From the NCBI GenBank assembly GCA_016200915.1, contig JACQDV010000066.1, forward strand, positions 1 to 64,000: 64,000 nt of DNA. The letters are read 5' to 3'. Positions 26,462 through 34,221 of this stretch are shown here, in pieces (within the stretch, counting starts at the first letter, position 1; each line of letters begins with the position of its first letter). Source of the DNA: Sphingobacteriales bacterium (GTDB taxonomy: Bacteria > Bacteroidota > Bacteroidia > Chitinophagales > Chitinophagaceae). The notes under the pieces were generated by a model. It was not told where the DNA came from and did not search any database. It saw nothing but the letters and a program-made list of their open reading frames with translations. The translations under genes were made by a program, and so were the position numbers.

Positions 26462-26716
26462 CTAAAACTTAGCTACAAACTTTTTTGGAACAACGTTATT
26501 TGGAAGTTTTAAGGTGGGCTTCTCGCTCTCCTCTTCTTCTTCGTGTTCCATTACCACCTTGTACATTTCTTTTAAATTTTTAAGTGCCTCTCTTTCATTC
26601 TCTCCACTTGCTACGATGTCTGTTCTGTGGTCATAAAAAGCGATGTATCTACCGGCTTGAGTTTTAAATGTAATGCCAGGATACTTTTGTTTTTTTCTTT
26701 TCTTTACTATTGACAT
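26462..26716 (-). CDS. HicB-like antitoxin protein
   Basis: The 84-residue protein contains the partial RNase H-like HicB fold: a GITFKTQAGRYIAFYDHRTD strand pair, then VASGENEREALKNLKEMYKVVMEH, which closely follows the HicB pattern of strand, D-G/E turn and long helix. The N-terminus is Lys/Arg-rich (MSIVKKRKKQKYP). The tail after a Glu run is disordered-looking and lacks a recognisable DNA-binding domain. ATG at 26714-26716. Probably paired with the next gene as a type II toxin-antitoxin module. Confidence 0.6.
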   Translation of the reverse strand: MSIVKKRKKQKYPGITFKTQAGRYIAFYDHRTDIVASGENEREALKNLKEMYKVVMEHEEEEESEKPTLKLPNNVVPKKFVAKF

Positions 26717-26844
26717 GGTTATATAATTGGGTCACTAAAGATATAATAATTAGGGCGAGAAGTCAAAATGTAATTTGTTATTATCTTCAATATCAATGAA
26801 AACATATAAGCCATTATAACCAGTACTATCAGATTATAAATAAG

Positions 26845-26892
26845 TTACAGGAACTCTTTTACATCAACATTCAAAGCGTCTGCTACAATCCT
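26845..26892 (-). pseudogene. remnant C-terminus of an XRE-type HTH regulator
   Basis: Read on the minus strand in a frame different from meaB, 15 codons before a TAA at 26845-26847 spell RIVADALNVDVKEFL. This is the typical final helix of Cro/CI-family (HTH_3) regulators, where an ALNV-D-KE-L ending follows the HTH. No upstream HTH is present: the segment runs into the end of meaB. It is best read as a deletion scar of a lost regulator. Chance cannot be ruled out over 15 codons. Confidence 0.45.
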
Positions 26893-27794
26893 GCAGGATA
26901 CTTCTTCTCCACATACTGATAAAGATTAAACGAAGCCTCCTTCATCTTCTCCCCAATATCTTCTTTCAATTTTTTCTTATCAACACCTTTCATTCTTTTG
27001 GTTTGTATTAACTGGTAAGCTTTCTCCGCCAGTAAATAAGCTTTTCTTTCGTTGCTGAGATGCAATTGCTGATGCTTTATAATTTTATTCAGCAATTCTT
27101 CCACACCTGTTTGTGAAGAAGCAATAGTTTTAATCACCGGTATTTCATAATTACGATTGCTGAATGATGGTGCCAGCATCTGCCTCAAATTTTTTACAAA
27201 CATATCTGCATCGGGCCGGTCACTTTTGTTCACAACAAATATGTCGGCAATTTCCATAAGCCCGGCTTTCATCGTTTGTATTTCATCACCTGCTTCGGGA
27301 ACCACTACCACCACAGTTGTATCAGCCAATCCGGCGATCTCTACTTCACTTTGTCCCACACCAACTGTTTCTACCATAATATAATCAACCGGTGCTGCTT
27401 TTAAAATATCCGTTATCTCAATGATCTTAGGATGTAATCCGCCTAATGAACCTCTTGTGGCTAATGAACGGATAAATACATTGGGATGATTGTACCAGTT
27501 ACTCATTCTTATTCTGTCGCCCAGCAAAGCACCTAAGTTGAAAGGAGATGAAGGGTCCACACATAACACTGCTACTTTTTTATTTTGCTTTACTATTTCG
27601 CCAATCAATCCCTCTACTAATGTACTCTTACCGGCACCGGGAGGTCCCGTAATACCAATTACAGGAATAGAAGAAGATGGTAATAATTGTAAAAAGTTTT
27701 CGTAACCCTCAAATTCATTTTCGATAAGCGTAATAGCTCTTGCCAATGCTTTTACATCGCCTTTCTTTATATCAACCAGTAATTGTTGCCACAT
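26883..27794 (-). CDS. meaB: methylmalonyl-CoA mutase-associated GTPase MeaB
   Basis: From the ATG at 27794 the protein is 303 residues. An in-frame start 16 codons upstream lacks family support. MeaB is a G3E GTPase that loads and protects the adenosylcobalamin cofactor of methylmalonyl-CoA mutase. Walker A GPPGAGKST is at 50-58. The DPSS motif follows (VDPSSPFNLGALLGDRIRM), then ETVGVGQSE (switch/base region), and NKSD for guanine specificity. Length fits (about 300-330). The mutase genes are not in this window. The stop codon abuts the XRE remnant. Confidence 0.93.
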   Translation of the reverse strand: MWQQLLVDIKKGDVKALARAITLIENEFEGYENFLQLLPSSSIPVIGITGPPGAGKSTLVEGLIGEIVKQNKKVAVLCVDPSSPFNLGALLGDRIRMSNWYNHPNVFIRSLATRGSLGGLHPKIIEITDILKAAPVDYIMVETVGVGQSEVEIAGLADTTVVVVVPEAGDEIQTMKAGLMEIADIFVVNKSDRPDADMFVKNLRQMLAPSFSNRNYEIPVIKTIASSQTGVEELLNKIIKHQQLHLSNERKAYLLAEKAYQLIQTKRMKGVDKKKLKEDIGEKMKEASFNLYQYVEKKYPAGL

Positions 27795-27933
27795 AATAAT
27801 TGAAGAGAGTCTGTATTTACCGATAAAACAAAAATAGAGCAAACCTTACAAAGTATCATTCAACGGGATCATTTCAAATTTTAGCATCCCGACCCACCCC
27901 TATTAAATAGTCTTTTATTTTAAACTGCTAAAG

Positions 27934-27949
27934 CCCCTCCCCGGAGGGG
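27934..27949. repeat. CCCCTCC-GGAGGGG hairpin, copy 2
   Basis: A 7-bp stem (27934-27940, 27943-27949) identical to that at 6499-6514, located between meaB and the O-antigen ligase gene, past the ligase stop on the minus strand. Interval 27795-28011 otherwise shows no gene. Confidence 0.7.
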
Positions 27950-28011
27950 GTAAAAAGGTTGAAAATTAGAATTAAAAGAACCTATGAAATGTAAAAATCT
28001 GAAATACATCC

Positions 28012-29190
28012 TCATTCAATTTTATTCTTCCATCCAAATGCAAAGCCAATAACCCATGCATGAAGGAATACGCCATACTGCATGTTCAATGTACTTTCAA
28101 CAACACAGGTTGCGGCTACTACCAGTGTCCAGCTGAGTAAAGCTTTGTTTTTTTCTTTAAAGAAGAGTAAAGCCGGGTAAAACAACCACAATGAAAATAA
28201 GATTAACCCAACTAATCCGGCACCCATCCACCAAAATAAAAACTGGTTAAAAGGCCAGCCATATTTAATAGTTGAACCCGGATAATTCAATTGAAATTCA
28301 TCCTGCAATACAGAAGGCACATTATTCCATCCAACATTGGTACGATGCTTTTTTTGAATTGTTTTCCAGGCAACATTATTGATTGAACAACGGGGGCCAT
28401 CTGAAAAATCGGGATTGTATTTATCAGCCGGGTATGCTTTCCAGTCGTAAATAGTATAGTTTACTTTTTGCTCAACAGTTGGAATAAGTCTATATGCAGC
28501 AAAAGCAAAGATCATCAGCAATAAAAATCCGCCGATCAATTGCTGCCACTTAAAATTGCCAATTGCATAAACGATTAGTAGAATGAGCAGAGCAACCCAT
28601 GCACTGCGTACAGATAAAAAAACAATTACCAACGAAAGAATTATGATAAGAATGTTTTGTGTTCTTTTCTCAAAAAGCTTTTCGTACAGCAATGGAATTA
28701 AACCACTGCATACAAATATTCCATACCGCACATGATCGCTGCTCATGAATGCAGGCAATGATTGTCCTTGCTTATAACGCTGATATGCTTCATTTATATG
28801 TGATACATACCAACCTAAAGGATAAAGCAAGCTTAATAAAATTGTAATTACCCAAATTATCCCTAACTGTTTTCGTTGTTCAGCATCAAGACTTAGATTG
28901 AACAGGATTAACGCCGGGTATGTAGTAAGCGTTAAAAGATAATCAAGGTCTTTTACTTCGTGAATGCCTGTTTGATAAATTCCTAAACCGAATAACACAA
29001 CTGGTATAAAACTCCATAAAACGAATGAAGATATTTTGTATCCACTTCTAAATAGTGAGATGATTCCATAAAGCGCAGCAACACCTTCTGCTATTGACAA
29101 CAAAGCACGGCTCCACATTAACCCTGATAAGATAAGCAGCCCAATAATTTGCGGAATTTTTTTTTGTATGATGTTGGGGGCACTGGTCAT
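28012..29190 (-). CDS. O-antigen ligase / Wzy-like polytopic membrane protein
   Basis: The 392-residue protein has about ten hydrophobic helices spread along its length and one long polar loop (about 245-320) rich in aromatic residues (NYTIYDWKAYPADKY, SINNVAWKTIQKKH). This matches the O-antigen ligase (WaaL)/polymerase superfamily. It would transfer or polymerise lipid-linked surface polysaccharide on the outer face of the inner membrane. An Arg-rich short loop (SVRSAW) is typical. It lies 31 bp downstream of two GT2 genes in one orientation, supporting a surface-glycan role. Exact glycan unknown. ATG at 29188-29190. Confidence 0.75.
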   Translation of the reverse strand: MTSAPNIIQKKIPQIIGLLILSGLMWSRALLSIAEGVAALYGIISLFRSGYKISSFVLWSFIPVVLFGLGIYQTGIHEVKDLDYLLTLTTYPALILFNLSLDAEQRKQLGIIWVITILLSLLYPLGWYVSHINEAYQRYKQGQSLPAFMSSDHVRYGIFVCSGLIPLLYEKLFEKRTQNILIIILSLVIVFLSVRSAWVALLILLIVYAIGNFKWQQLIGGFLLLMIFAFAAYRLIPTVEQKVNYTIYDWKAYPADKYNPDFSDGPRCSINNVAWKTIQKKHRTNVGWNNVPSVLQDEFQLNYPGSTIKYGWPFNQFLFWWMGAGLVGLILFSLWLFYPALLFFKEKNKALLSWTLVVAATCVVESTLNMQYGVFLHAWVIGFAFGWKNKIE

Positions 29191-29221
29191 TTAAAAGTAT
29201 ATTCAAATATTCTTAATGATC

Positions 29222-30121
29222 TTATCCTTTTATAGAAGCCAAAATTCGTTTATAAAAGTTTTTTAACTTAAGCCCTGCATTTAAGGGCAACATGCTTACC
29301 GGGCCATTATATTTATGACCGCTTTTTAAATAGTATTTAGTTAAGGTGCTGGAACTTATTTTCCATTTAGCAATAAAAGAATAATACCCTTTGTTTTTCT
29401 TTATTCTGCCAACAGATTTTGAACCGAAATGATATACCCTGCTTTTGGCTAAGCCTTTAAATATCTCTACACCGGATAATAAAAGTTTCATGGAAAAATC
29501 GGGATCTGAGTACATGCCCGGTGAAAACTCAATACTATAACCACCTACTAAATCCCACACATCACGATGCACAATGTTGGGCGGCCAGGTTGAACCTGAC
29601 CAGTCCTGCATTTGTAATGATTCAAATTGTTCTAATAACTCTTTCTCTTTAAAGTTTGATGGGTTTGTTCCAAAATCCTTTTGAATAGCACAACTGCTGG
29701 ACAGAATCGGTTCGATAGCTGTGGCGGAAAGAAAAAAGTATGGATGACCGATTAACTGTATTTCATCATACAATACTTTATCCCAGTTGGGACAAACATA
29801 CATGTCATCGTTAAGGTATAAAATATAATCTGTTGAAACTAATGTTCTGCAGGCATTTAAAGCGTAACAAACACCAATATTTGTTTTACTGTATGTATAA
29901 TCAATATCGTTTTGCTGAGTAATCCATTCCAGCGATCCATCACTACCTTCGTTTATATGAACAATAAGCTGGTGCTTGAAAAATGAATTTTTACGAATGC
30001 TTTCAATACAAAGCTTCAGGCAATCAATATTATTCCATGTTGGAACAAAAATGGAAAAAGTAAATTCTCCACTTGTTGTTTTATGTTTTCTGATGCCCGG
30101 TAGCTGCATGCCTTTATTCAT
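29222..30121 (-). CDS. family 2 glycosyltransferase
   Basis: From the ATG at 30121 (MNKGMQLPG) the product is 299 residues. A longer reading would overlap the upstream GT gene by 59 bp, so I reject it. GT-A features: FSIFVPTWNNIDCLKLCIESI strand and helix, donor-binding Asp in NEGSDGSLEW, and the DxD-like NDDMYV near residue 105. Later comes GGYSIEFSPGMYSDPDFSMKL, the acceptor-side ED-type motif. It probably adds a sugar to a surface glycan. The start lies 22 bp after the upstream GT2 gene, and the next gene downstream is the O-antigen ligase-like protein. Confidence 0.85.
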   Translation of the reverse strand: MNKGMQLPGIRKHKTTSGEFTFSIFVPTWNNIDCLKLCIESIRKNSFFKHQLIVHINEGSDGSLEWITQQNDIDYTYSKTNIGVCYALNACRTLVSTDYILYLNDDMYVCPNWDKVLYDEIQLIGHPYFFLSATAIEPILSSSCAIQKDFGTNPSNFKEKELLEQFESLQMQDWSGSTWPPNIVHRDVWDLVGGYSIEFSPGMYSDPDFSMKLLLSGVEIFKGLAKSRVYHFGSKSVGRIKKNKGYYSFIAKWKISSSTLTKYYLKSGHKYNGPVSMLPLNAGLKLKNFYKRILASIKG

Positions 30122-30143
30122 TGCTAAATACTCAAAAAAAAAA

Positions 30144-31016
30144 TTATTTAATAATTCTGTAATTACGAAAACTGAATAATCTTTTGCCTGTCTTTTTTTC
30201 AAACCAGTAAAGCATTCGGTTTTTAAATGAAAAATTCTTTTTCGTAATGTCCAGGTCTAATTTAAAATGATTCTTTATCCTGTTTTCCATTACTGCCGGA
30301 TGCTTGCCGGTAAATAATACTAATGAATCATAATCATCAAAACCAAACACATCTTCTGACTTTATAAAATTACGCCACTCATCGGTGTCTTCATTCCAGA
30401 AACGACTTACTTCTTTCATCTTCTTTTTCATCTGCGCCGGTGTTTTCACCCATCCATAGTGATAAATGTATGCATCAATCACTTTCACATTTATCTTTTT
30501 CCCATCACGGCGAAAACCCTGTGCATCCCTGTAAGCAGTAATGGTTTTATCATTTCTAATAATGCGTATTTCATGATCATACCATTTGCGGCTGTCGCCT
30601 ACATAATCGTAAGAACCATAAAAGTGCAGGTACTTAAACAACAAACCATCCACCCTTTTATCGTCTTTATATTTTTCTGCTGCTGCTCTTACTGCAGCAT
30701 GATATTGCTCCGGCAACACTTCATCACCCTGGATATAAAATGCCCAGTCCGCAGCTGGCGATATGTGCTGAAAGGCCTTATCGGTTTCCACAGCCAAAAT
30801 TTTACCGCCTTTGCGGAGAGATGGATCCCAAACAGAATGCACAATTTTTATTTTGGGAGAATTAATAGACTGAATCAATTGCTCCGTGGAATCTTCACTA
30901 TCGCCAATACTTACAACCATTTCATCCACCACGGGTAAAATGGATTGTATTGCTTCCACAATAGGATAATCATTAATAACCGCATTTTTGATGATGGTGA
31001 AACCACTAATTTTCAT
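30144..31016 (-). CDS. family 2 glycosyltransferase
   Basis: The 290-residue protein starts with a GT2 fold (ISGFTIIKNAVINDYPIVEAI, DEMVVSIGDSEDSTEQ). It has a DxD equivalent in YIQGDEVL and a His-rich region around YHYGWVK. Family members act on lipooligosaccharide or exopolysaccharide cores. The sequence ends in a basic segment (FRNYRIIK), which may contact the membrane. It is first in a GT2-GT2-ligase run. ATG at 31014-31016. Confidence 0.85.
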   Translation of the reverse strand: MKISGFTIIKNAVINDYPIVEAIQSILPVVDEMVVSIGDSEDSTEQLIQSINSPKIKIVHSVWDPSLRKGGKILAVETDKAFQHISPAADWAFYIQGDEVLPEQYHAAVRAAAEKYKDDKRVDGLLFKYLHFYGSYDYVGDSRKWYDHEIRIIRNDKTITAYRDAQGFRRDGKKINVKVIDAYIYHYGWVKTPAQMKKKMKEVSRFWNEDTDEWRNFIKSEDVFGFDDYDSLVLFTGKHPAVMENRIKNHFKLDLDITKKNFSFKNRMLYWFEKKTGKRLFSFRNYRIIK

Positions 31017-31089
31017 TCTTGCCTGTTGAGAGATGATGGCAGCAAAAGTAAACTAATTATTGCAAGTGAAAACTGTAATGAAGCGGTGT

Positions 31090-31923
31090 TTATTTGGTCA
31101 ACTTTATTCCTTCTTCGCTGATAGATATTTTTCTTTGCTTATATAAAGCCCCAATGGTCATTTTAAATGTTTTCTTACTCATGCCAAACACTTCATAAAT
31201 TTTTTCAGGATCGCTTTTATCGTGGTAGGGAAGAAAACCTTTGTTCTGTTGTAACAACCGCAGTATTTTAGTTGACTCATCTTCCACCCGTTCATAACCA
31301 GGCTTGCCCAATACCACATCAATGTTATTATTTTCAGGATTGATTTTTTTAATAAAGCCTTTGAGCTGGTCACCAACTTCCAGCTGGCGAAACACTTCAT
31401 TCAAATGTAATAAACCTGTGTGCTTATTATTGATGATCATAACATATCCTAAATCGCTTCTGCGGTAAACAGTGAGATTCACCACATCCATTTCTTTTAC
31501 CGTTAATTCATCATTGCTTAAAAAGAAATCAATTTTTTCTGATGCAGCAACTCTTCCTGTTTTTTCATCGAGATATATTTTAACCAGGTAATCTCCGTTT
31601 GGATACATGCGGTTTACCTGTTGCGAACGGGCAACAAATATATCTTTCATTAGACCCCAGTCGAGAAAAGCACCTTGCGGCGTAGTGCTTACACAACGCA
31701 GCAATACGATATCACCTAAAATGCCTTTTGGCTTTTGCGTGGTAGCGATAATTCTTCCTTCACTGTCGTGATAAACGAATACAGTCAGCTCATCACCGGG
31801 TTTAGTTCCCTTTAGTACAAAACGGCGGGGTAATAAGATGCCTTCTTTCCCATCTTCTAAATAAGCACCGGGTTCAACCAGCCTGCTAACGGTAAGTGTA
31901 TTATACTCGCCGGTTTTTATCAT
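31090..31923 (-). CDS. CvfB-like S1-domain RNA-binding protein
   Basis: The 277-residue protein has tandem S1-like OB folds (residues about 5-65, 70-135 and 145-210, with MIINNKHTGLLHLNE as a typical S1 core) and a C-terminal winged-helix-like domain ending MTIGALYKQRKISISEEG. This layout equals Staphylococcus CvfB (YitL), which influences virulence gene expression via RNA binding. Cytoplasmic. The role in Bacteroidota is unknown. ATG at 31921-31923. The gap to the upstream PAP2 gene is 70 bp. Confidence 0.85.
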   Translation of the reverse strand: MIKTGEYNTLTVSRLVEPGAYLEDGKEGILLPRRFVLKGTKPGDELTVFVYHDSEGRIIATTQKPKGILGDIVLLRCVSTTPQGAFLDWGLMKDIFVARSQQVNRMYPNGDYLVKIYLDEKTGRVAASEKIDFFLSNDELTVKEMDVVNLTVYRRSDLGYVMIINNKHTGLLHLNEVFRQLEVGDQLKGFIKKINPENNNIDVVLGKPGYERVEDESTKILRLLQQNKGFLPYHDKSDPEKIYEVFGMSKKTFKMTIGALYKQRKISISEEGIKLTK

Positions 31924-31993
31924 AATAAATTATTCAATAACGGTAAAGGTAGTGGAAATGTATTTTGCTGTTAATCAGAAAAGATAAACTACA

Positions 31994-32614
31994 TCAATTA
32001 AGCACTTGCTTTTTTTCTATTTTTTTATGGTGATTGGTTTCAATTATCTTTCGTAACCGGTAACATAGATAGGAGGAACCGGCACCAACGATTATCCCTC
32101 CCAATACATCACTTGGATAATGAACACCAAGATGCATTCTTGAATATCCAACCAACGCAGCCCATGTATAAGCAGGCACAACTACATACCATCTTTTATA
32201 TTGCAGACTTAAGGTGGTGGCAACAGCAAATGCCGCAGAGGTATGACCGCTTGGAAACGAATAAGTATTGTAATATTTATATGGCTGAATGAAAGAATAT
32301 TTTTGATAAGGCCGGTCCCGGTCAATTGTTCTTTTTAAAGCAAAAGTAACCAGCCAGTTGGTCATTCCGCTGGCATATAATTCCAGCGCATTATAAGTAA
32401 TCTTTTTATTATGAGATAATAAGCCGTCAATTATTATAAGTGATGGCAGCCCGGCGGCAAAAGGTATATAGCTGTTTGTTATCGTTTTCATTGTACCGTC
32501 TAACGAAGTATTTCTGTTTACATTGACAGCCTTTAATATGTTGATATCAATATTTTGGGCCCCTATGATTGATTGGTTAAACAGTATTACTATGATATAG
32601 AAATATTTTTTCAA
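31994..32614 (-). CDS. PAP2-family membrane phosphatase, exported
   Basis: The 206-residue protein begins with a signal-like segment after a TTG start (MKKYFYIIVILF, then IIGAQ). The next ATG lies at codon 42, past the signal, so TTG at 32612-32614 is most likely the real start, 4 nt after the pnuC stop. The PAP2 motifs are present in order: KRTIDRDRP, FPSGHTSAAF and SRMHLGVHYPSDVLGG, holding the two catalytic His and the Arg/Lys phosphate ligands. It hydrolyses a lipid or small phosphate, probably undecaprenyl or phosphatidate type. Confidence 0.83.
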   Translation of the reverse strand: MKKYFYIIVILFNQSIIGAQNIDINILKAVNVNRNTSLDGTMKTITNSYIPFAAGLPSLIIIDGLLSHNKKITYNALELYASGMTNWLVTFALKRTIDRDRPYQKYSFIQPYKYYNTYSFPSGHTSAAFAVATTLSLQYKRWYVVVPAYTWAALVGYSRMHLGVHYPSDVLGGIIVGAGSSYLCYRLRKIIETNHHKKIEKKQVLN

Positions 32615-32618
32615 AAAA

Positions 32619-33251
32619 TTATTTTAATGAGTTTACAGAAGCTCTTCTCATCCATTCAAGTAAACCAAAAACAGCCATAATAAGCAACACAACATAATAC
32701 ACACTGGTAAAAACATAATGCTTTACAAAATACAATGGAACAGAAGCAATATTGGTAGCAATCCACCACCACCAGCTTTCCACTTTCTTTTTAGCCATTA
32801 ACCACATTCCTGTAAAAGCAGTAGCGGAAGCGAATGCATCAGCCCAGGGTATTGCACCCGGCGCAAATGATTTTTTAAGATAAGTAAGAGAAAAATAGAT
32901 TGCAATATAAAACGCAGCAAAGAACAATAACTGGTAAGTCCACCATTGTTTATTGGAATAGCTGATGTTTACTACATGATGTTGCTCCTTATCTTTCTTT
33001 ACCCACAATATCCAGCCATATATACTCATGATGGTGTAATAAAGATTGACGGAAGCTTCACCGATCAACTGTCCTTTTAAACTTAACCAGATATAGATTA
33101 CCGTATTGATAATACCTACGGGATAAACCCATATATTTTCAATACGGCTGAACCACACACTCGCAATACCGGCAAATACAGCAAAGTATTCGATCCAGGT
33201 AGTTTGTTTCATTCCTTCAATAAACTGCTCGTAAATTTCCTGTAAACTCAA
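32619..33251 (-). CDS. pnuC: PnuC-type vitamin/nucleoside transporter
   Basis: The 210-residue membrane protein has about seven helices and the PnuC signatures IENIWVYPVGIINTVIYI and the aromatic cluster WWWWIATNIASVPLYF, which bind substrate in this family. It facilitates uptake of nicotinamide riboside (or thiamine in some Bacteroidota). The start is TTG at 33249-33251. The preceding residues EIYEQFIEGMKQTTW agree with other members, although an ATG 13 codons later is possible. It sits between the M23 lipoprotein (22-bp gap) and the PAP2 gene (4-nt gap). No TPP riboswitch-like sequence is apparent upstream. Confidence 0.85.
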   Translation of the reverse strand: MSLQEIYEQFIEGMKQTTWIEYFAVFAGIASVWFSRIENIWVYPVGIINTVIYIWLSLKGQLIGEASVNLYYTIMSIYGWILWVKKDKEQHHVVNISYSNKQWWTYQLLFFAAFYIAIYFSLTYLKKSFAPGAIPWADAFASATAFTGMWLMAKKKVESWWWWIATNIASVPLYFVKHYVFTSVYYVVLLIMAVFGLLEWMRRASVNSLK

Positions 33252-33273
33252 AACGGATTTTTTTCAAATGTAA

Positions 33274-33873
33274 CTATTCACCGTCATTTCTGTAAGAATG
33301 AAAAGGACGCAGGTAAGTAATGCCATTGTTTGTTTTAAAACGGGTGGGCACCTGTATCCATTGATTACCGGCAGAAAATTTCCAAACGATAAAATGTAAA
33401 TGAGGAAACATAGTATAACCGGTTTTACCACAAAGAGCAATCACCTGTCCCTGCTTAACGGTATCACCTGCATTCACCAATGCACCATTTTGTTTTAAAT
33501 GCCAGTAACCGGCAAAGCTTCCATCATCATGACGGATAACGACCTGATTGGTGTATTTTCTAAATTTCTTTTTGAGTCCGCCTCTGTTTCCATCTTCTTT
33601 TACTCTTACTACCACACCACCACGGGCAGCACAAATATTGGTGCCTCTTTTCATTTTAAAATCCAGTGCTGCTCTTTCCTTATGTGTTAAACGTGTAAAA
33701 TAACCCTGCACCAGTAAATGCTTTTTATTGACTTCGTAAGGAAGTGAATAAACATAACTGGTATCTTCTTTAATAATTCCTTTTTGCAGCTTTCGTATTG
33801 GAATACGCTGAGGGTTGTTGCTAACAGTACAACCGGTGAGAATTACTACTGCAAAAAGGGAAAGGATTTTCAT
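33274..33873 (-). CDS. M23 peptidase-like lipoprotein
   Basis: The 199-residue protein carries a lipobox LTGC (Cys15) and is lipid-anchored. The LytM/M23 domain spans about 60-185: RGTNICAARGGVVVRV strand, the KYTNQVVIRHDDGS loop, GDTVKQGQVIALCGKTGYT and PHLHFIVW, which holds the HxH zinc motif. A first-motif zinc ligand pair is seen as HKERAALDF. It probably cleaves peptidoglycan cross-bridges, or is a regulator if the zinc site is incomplete. It is first in an M23-pnuC-PAP2 run. ATG at 33871-33873. Confidence 0.8.
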   Translation of the reverse strand: MKILSLFAVVILTGCTVSNNPQRIPIRKLQKGIIKEDTSYVYSLPYEVNKKHLLVQGYFTRLTHKERAALDFKMKRGTNICAARGGVVVRVKEDGNRGGLKKKFRKYTNQVVIRHDDGSFAGYWHLKQNGALVNAGDTVKQGQVIALCGKTGYTMFPHLHFIVWKFSAGNQWIQVPTRFKTNNGITYLRPFHSYRNDGE

Positions 33874-34221
33874 TGTTTAACAGTGAAAAATAATTTAATG
33901 AAACAAATTAATTGTTTTTATAAAAAAGTTATTCTCTCCCAACTTAAAAAGTTGGAATTGCTTTTTAATACGTTTGGCAGATATGTTTTTACATTAATTA
34001 TTTTCAATTGCAGTTTTATAAAGTTTAGTTTATTAGTTTAATAAATAAAGCTTAGCTAAAATAATCAGATTTTATTTTTTATAAAAACCCATACGTATAA
34101 TTACATACATGTGTATTTAACAATTAAAAAATTAACTGGCCTTTTTTTAAATGCAAAACGAATTAAACATTTTTTAATTTTTTTTTATACTAATAGTGTA
34201 ATTTAACTGTAAACTTTTTTT
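33874..34221. other. 348-bp A+T-rich divergent intergenic region
   Basis: The region separates the minus-strand M23 gene from the plus-strand T9SS BNR gene, so it must hold both promoters. It is extremely A+T-rich. One perfect 7-bp hairpin (33939-33945 CCAACTT, 33949-33955 AAGTTGG) lies about 65 bp before the M23 start. I found no TTG/TAnnTTTG pair with good spacing, and no gene. Confidence 0.6.

Noticed and set aside
30459-30938. 159-codon plus-strand frame antisense to a GT2 gene
   Set aside because: Shadow of a strongly supported glycosyltransferase; no start context, no family features.
33784-34041. 85-codon plus-strand frame upstream of the T9SS BNR gene
   Set aside because: It starts antisense inside the M23 gene and runs into an A+T-rich leader, giving a low-complexity product with no family resemblance.
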